NCBI GenBank assembly: GCA_030272585.1
Contig: BSYQ01000010.1
Span: forward strand, 1,860,001 to 1,924,000
Origin: Bryopsis sp. KO-2023
Taxonomy: Eukaryota > Chlorophyta > Ulvophyceae > Bryopsidales > Bryopsidaceae
DNA length: 64,000 nt
Reading direction: 5' to 3'
The position numbers and the translations under genes were made by a program. This document shows, piece after piece, positions 59,338 through 64,000 of the stretch (the first letter of the stretch is position 1; every line of letters starts with the position of its first letter). The notes under the pieces are model-generated. The model saw only the letters and a program-made list of their open reading frames with translations. It did no database searches and was not told where the DNA came from.

Positions 59338-62300
59338 TTAGGACCCTTGAGGTCGATCATGGTCCGTGAATTTTGGGTAGCTTCCTAAATCGTCCACCGA
59401 CACGGAGTAATAATCGCTGTTGTGTTGCGCAACAGAGAAATAATCTTCGCTGTTAGTTCCGGGGGTGGTTTCGGTCACTGGGTTTTGCTGTTGATAATGC
59501 TGCTGGTGAAATTGCTGCTGCTGCTGCTGTTGTTGATGGTGCCGTTGCTGCTGTTGCTGTTCGGAGGCCATGTGTTCTTCTCGCTCCTTGGAGGACCATC
59601 GGCCGATGCCGCTCCTTGCGGAAATCAAACCCACCTCTCGCACGGGCTGCCTGTAGCCGGCGGCACCGGAGCTCCCGTCGGACCGTTGGGTGGAACCACT
59701 GTGGACCAACTCCACGTCTCGCGGACCTGCTGCGGAAAGATTGACGAAAAAAAAATGAAGATAAAAGAGATAAACAAAGTAGAAAAAAAAAGGGAAGAAA
59801 AACTATTATTATTTTATTTTTAATTATTATTCTATCCCCAACTAGTTGCGTAGAATTTTTTCTTAGTTTTGCCTTTTTTTCATTTTTCATTTTTCATTTT
59901 TCGTGTTTCATTTTTCGTTTTTCGTTTTTTGGTTTTTCGTTTTTCAGTTCTTCAGTTTTTCGGTTTTCAGTTTTTCAGTTTTCATTTTTTTTTTTTTTTT
60001 TTTGGGGGGGGGGGGAGGGGGTGTTACCAGATGATGCAGCAGGAGCTAGGCGCAAGGGGAAGCTGGGGTGGGGCCGTTGGTGGGGGTCCTGGTCCTTGGG
60101 GCTCTCAGGAATTTCGGAAAGAGGCCCCTTCACTTGGAACGCCGTGTCGTCGTTCATCCCATCCAATATCGCAGCTCCCACTGAGGGAACCTAAATCAAA
60201 AACCAACAGAAAACTTAAAAAAAAAAAAAAAAAAAAAGCAAAGACATGAACTTCGAAAAGAAATAGAAGAAGAAAAAAACTCCTCCTCCATATTTGAAAA
60301 AAATCAAAAAAATAGGCTTAGCGCATCGGAGATTTGCTTTAAAAAAACAAAACACCAAAAAGCAAAGCAACGAGGGGAAAAAAAACAACTAGAAACCCCC
60401 CTCGTGCGAAACGCATACTGGTTGAGCAGGCTTTACCTCTGGAAACTTCACAGGGGGTGGAGGCCGCTGGAACGGGCCTTTCGCTCGTTGATTGGAGGTC
60501 GGGAGTTTCGGTTCAGGGCTGGATACCCTGTCCCATGAAAATGATATGGAATCTGAAGTCCAAGCTGACTGTCCCTCCCTGGAGCCGAGAGTTATTGTCA
60601 TGGAGTATGATGGATCCACGGACGAAGAGAGCGTTTGCCTGGTGCCCCTCCGTGGGGGCAGGTTTTCGGTCGGAACGGGGCCGGGATTGAGTTCGGTGCT
60701 GTCATGGAGAGGCGTTGACTCTTCAGTGTTATCCTTTGAGGATGAGCCTTCGTCCTGAGCCAAAAAATAAAAAAATAAATATGGAAATAATTTAGAAAAC
60801 TGAGTTACACTCACCCGCCCCCCAAAAAAGAGAAAAAAAAAAGAAAAAAAAAAGGGTGGATTGTATTCTTCTTTTCTTCCTTTGAAAAAAGAGTGTTTTT
60901 TTCTTTTTCTTTTTCTTTTTTGTTTTTTCTCCCACTTGTTTACAAATCAGTTGCTCACTACAAAAAAAAATGGTTTCTTTTTTTGGCGCCATTCCTTCAG
61001 GCTCTTCTGAAACTTTTTCTAAAAGATCATGACAAAAACTTCTCCCAAAAAAAAGAAGATTTATCATAATTTGACCTGGAGCACTTCTTCTGTGCTCCAC
61101 TTGCCACAAGCAATGTATTTTTTTATATCAGTGAATACACATTTTTTTTCTTCCCAAAACGATTCTCAAGATCAGGATTTAATTGGGGGGGGGAAACAAA
61201 ATCTCTGCTTGCTCCGCACCTCGCCCAAAAGTTCTCCAAGAAAATGAACAAGCTCCTGTCCCGTTTTACCGTTCAGCCTCTGCACCAGCTCCAAATTCTG
61301 CTTCTGGATTTTGGAAGGAAGAAACTCCTTGTCCTGCATCCCACCCCCAGAAAAAAAGAAAAATAAAGAAAAATAAATAAAGATTTAAGAAAGAAAAATC
61401 AGCATCCTTTTTTTTCTTCTCAACAGTACAAATTCATTCCACAGCTTGAGGGAAAAGGGACCGTCAATTTTTGCCAAACAAAACTATCGATGCTAAAATC
61501 TGCAGGTCCCCAGCATTTCTAAAGCAGCCACACAATTTTTTTATTTCTTATTTTTAAAATCTGTTCACGCAAGGCCCAAAAGGCACTAAGTATTGTAAAG
61601 TTGCTGGAGAATCTGCTGTAGCTGCTATAATAATCGTATACCCCCCACATCTAAAATTTCTAAATCTGTTGAATATATATTATAAACAACAAAATGTCTT
61701 AATAAAAGAAACTAGATTTTTCGAGTTATGGAAGATTTGGGTTTACGCATATAGAAAATTTTCGATTTCTGAGTTACTTTTGAAATTTGCCCAATCACGG
61801 AAAATGTGCTGTAGCCCCCCCCTTAGAATTCGATCCAAAAATATCACCCCATCAAATCACCCAAATAGCTTTTATCCTTTCATTTTCATGTCTGCCATTT
61901 TTTCCACGATGTATTTTTTTTCCTCACGTTTTCAACGGACTCCCGGATTGCCCTGAGAACCCGAAGGATGAAATCGAAAGTGGGTCGATCTTCCGGCAGC
62001 GGGGATAAACACACCACGCAGAGCAAAGCATACAGCATGGGACAAGACACCGGGAATTTCGGGAATTTCTCGTGATACTGCAAACTTCCGTTGCCCCCGG
62101 TGGTTTGGATCGGACAGCTTTGATGGTAGATTTCCCACAAAACCACCCCGTAAGAAAACACGTCGGCCTTTTTGGAAAGCAGCCCGTGCTGGACGACTTC
62201 GGGGGCCATGTAGAAAGGGGTCCCGGCTTTGTGATTGGAAATGTGGCTCTGCATGTAACTCATTTTGACGCTCAACCCAAAATCCGCGATCTGTTTACGG

Positions 62301-64000
62301 AGCAAACAGAAGAAAAAGAAAAAAATATATAAATAAACAAACTGGAATTGTTAAATCGTAGGGGGGAAAAAAGCTACCAAATGCTATCTGTCACATTTTT
62401 CGAAACTTCATCACAGTTTTCTTGGGTTTTTTTTTACGGACCGGCACGTCACTCATTATGGGGAGGCTTTCGTGTTTCTCACTTTTTTGTCATTTTTTTC
62501 GCGTTTTTTTAATAAAATATGTTTCGACGAGGGCTGAAAGGGCCAAACTGTGCAAATCAGTGCCGTGGGCCTACTAATAAAATATTCTTGTATCGCAATA
62601 TATGAAAGAAAAATAAAATGCACCAACACAATATATGAGAGGGAAGAAAACAAAACCCGGTTTCTGTTTCTTTGGCCCTCAGGGGAGACAAAAAAAACTT
62701 ATTTTTTGTGAGGAAAAAAAAATTGATCTTCCTGCTAAAAATTGAATTCCACGACAAAAAGAGTGACAAATTTTTAATTTGTTTTTTGGCATGAGGTAAA
62801 TCACCAAAATCTTTTCTTTTTTTTTTAAAGGTTTTTTTCTCTTTGGGAGGGTGAGGTTGAAGAGAAATATTGGGCAGAATTTTAATGGTGCCCACTGTTG
62901 CAAAATAGAAAGGACCTTCAAATCAGGCAATTCAAAATCATCCTCTACATCTAAACATTGCTGGATTTATTCTTTTTTCCTTTCTCAATCGTGGAACATC
63001 ATCACTTCAGTAATTTATTTTTTTAGCTCTTTCTCTCCCCCCCAAAAAAAAACCCCAAGAAAACACAAATTAAAAAAGAAGAGTCATCAAAATTAAAACT
63101 AAACGAATAAAAACAAAAAGCATCCCTAACACTCCTCGAACAACCCACCTTCGCCACGAGATCCAAAGGTCCCCCCGTCTTTCCCGACTCCTCCCTGAGC
63201 AACACGTTTTTCGTATTTACATCCCCATGCACGATATTGTGTTTGTGCAAATGATTCAGCCCTTGAGCGACATCCAGCCCCAGCTGCAAAACGCCCTTCA
63301 CAAACTTATCATGAGTGTCGCAGCTTTTCAAAACCCTGTCCTTCAGGGCGTTTCTCAACGACCCCCCCTCGCACAGCTCCTGCACGATGTACAGTTTCCA
63401 ATCCACGCACGCCCTCGAAAACGAATCTCCCCTGATCGGGATGCTGCTCAACGCGCTGGAGGTCTGAAGCTGCTTGAAAGAATAGGTGTAAGTCTGGACC
63501 ACGTTTTGATGTGCGATACTGGAGCTGATTGCCGCCTCGAAAATCGCACGCTGTTTCTCTTTCCCTGCACCGTCTGCGACATCCTGGAAAATGACCGTCT
63601 TGATCGCCACAGGGAGGCTTTTCCACGTGCCTTTGTACACGACACCATAGCCGCCGCTGGCGATCTGCTCCGTAATCTCCACAGCGTCGTCTGTTATGCC
63701 CAATTGCTGACCGTTGATCTGTCCCATCATGTACGTTTTCACGGAGCCTCCCTTCGGATCCGAGTACGCTCCCACCGACCCACTCATCGAATCCAAAGAC
63801 CCCTTCCTCCGTTTCTTTTTCAGCCACCGCTTGAAACACAAATTCGGGAAGAGGAAAATCGCCACCACGCACACCAGAATCCCCGCCCCAGCGACCGCCC
63901 CCAGAATGATGATGGCCTTCTGCTCCTTGCTGTTGTCAGACCCCGATCCGCCCGCCTCCCCAAGCGAATCCACATTCACATCGTTGCAGCTCACGGTGGT
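59338..64000 (-). CDS. Transmembrane TKL-type protein kinase, C-terminal part
   Basis: Exons: 63149->64000, 61928-62290, 61220-61333, 60419-60754, 60028-60190, 59338-59729; phases close. The N-terminal part lies beyond the window edge. Visible order: a short extracellular acidic stretch, one membrane helix (AIIILGAVAGAGILVCVVAIF), a basic stop-transfer (KKKRRKGS), then the kinase. Kinase motifs: glycine loop ASGGYGVVYKG, Lys in VAIK, catalytic loop HGDVNTKNVLL (HGD in place of HRD), DFG in ADFGLSVKM, GTPFYMAPE, and DVFSYGVVLWEI. This HGD...N loop is common in plant/algal TKL kinases, so activity is plausible. After the kinase comes a roughly 340-residue disordered tail with PxxP motifs, a Gln/His tract (59516-59570, CTG repeats on +) and SEDYFS/SDYYS tyrosines. 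Known role: receptor-like signalling; the ligand is unknown. Confidence 0.88.

Noticed and set aside
59422..59823. 133-codon + strand frame rich in Leu/Val
   Set aside because: It is the antisense shadow of the CAG/Gln tract at the kinase C-terminus.
1..64000. rRNA, tRNA and CRISPR arrays
   Set aside because: I saw no conserved rRNA segments, no convincing tRNA cloverleaf and no regular spacer-repeat array; a tRNAscan run would be decisive for tRNAs.

Overview
This is nuclear DNA of an intron-rich eukaryote. Most genes are split by short GT-AG introns, flanks and introns are full of A/T, poly-G/poly-C and microsatellite runs, and coding exons stand out as higher-GC islands. The gene set mixes features of photosynthetic and ciliated cells: a plastid-type ATP/ADP translocase, an SOS1-type Na+/H+ antiporter with a cyclic-nucleotide-binding region, a plant-type thioredoxin-like 3-3 protein and a possible MLO tail, next to an OFD1-like centriole/cilium protein. 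A flagellated alga, most plausibly of the green/streptophyte grade, fits best. That assignment is inference from family memory, not a search.

Layout. 1-1686 (+): 3' part of a gene that may be MLO-like. 1687-8383: intergenic, with a 200-bp hairpin element and a dispersed repeat. 8384-16979 (-): SOS1-type antiporter, about 17 exons. 16980-22131: intergenic, with a terminal-inverted-repeat element and a CT-rich tract. 22132-27651 (-): ATP/ADP translocase, 10 exons. 27652-30388: CpG-rich upstream region and unrecognised sequence. 30389-31359 (-): secreted two-exon protein with a C-terminal fucolectin/F5-8C-type domain. 31960-39145 (-): OFD1-like, about 17 exons. 39348-40454 (+): intronless, probably mitochondrial S1-domain protein, sharing a 202-bp upstream region with OFD1. 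41176-42799 (-): thioredoxin-like 3-3. 42892-43943 (+): BUD20/ZNF593, 92 bp from the thioredoxin start. 44427-47544 (-): EIPR1/TSSC1 WD40 protein. 48247-49329 (-): F-box/WD40 protein. 50378-52440 (-): Ure2/YfcG-type glutathione transferase. 53324-53896 (-): intronless RimJ/RimL-type acetyltransferase. 53897-59337: low-complexity flank. 59338->64000 (-): C-terminal part of a transmembrane TKL-type kinase.

Exon joins were derived by hand from splice sites and frame. Where stated, phases close exactly and give complete proteins: translocase 675 aa, transferase 281 aa, EIPR1 345 aa, BUD20 123 aa, lectin-like protein 295 aa, thioredoxin-like 146 aa. The genes do not form an obvious pathway; most look like housekeeping genes.

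I see no convincing new multi-gene system. The most unusual signals are structural: sense-strand G/T-rich 3' flanks that flip with gene orientation, several small inverted-repeat elements including an interleaved pair, three dispersed repeat families shared between distant loci, two very compact divergent promoters and a likely GC-AG intron.
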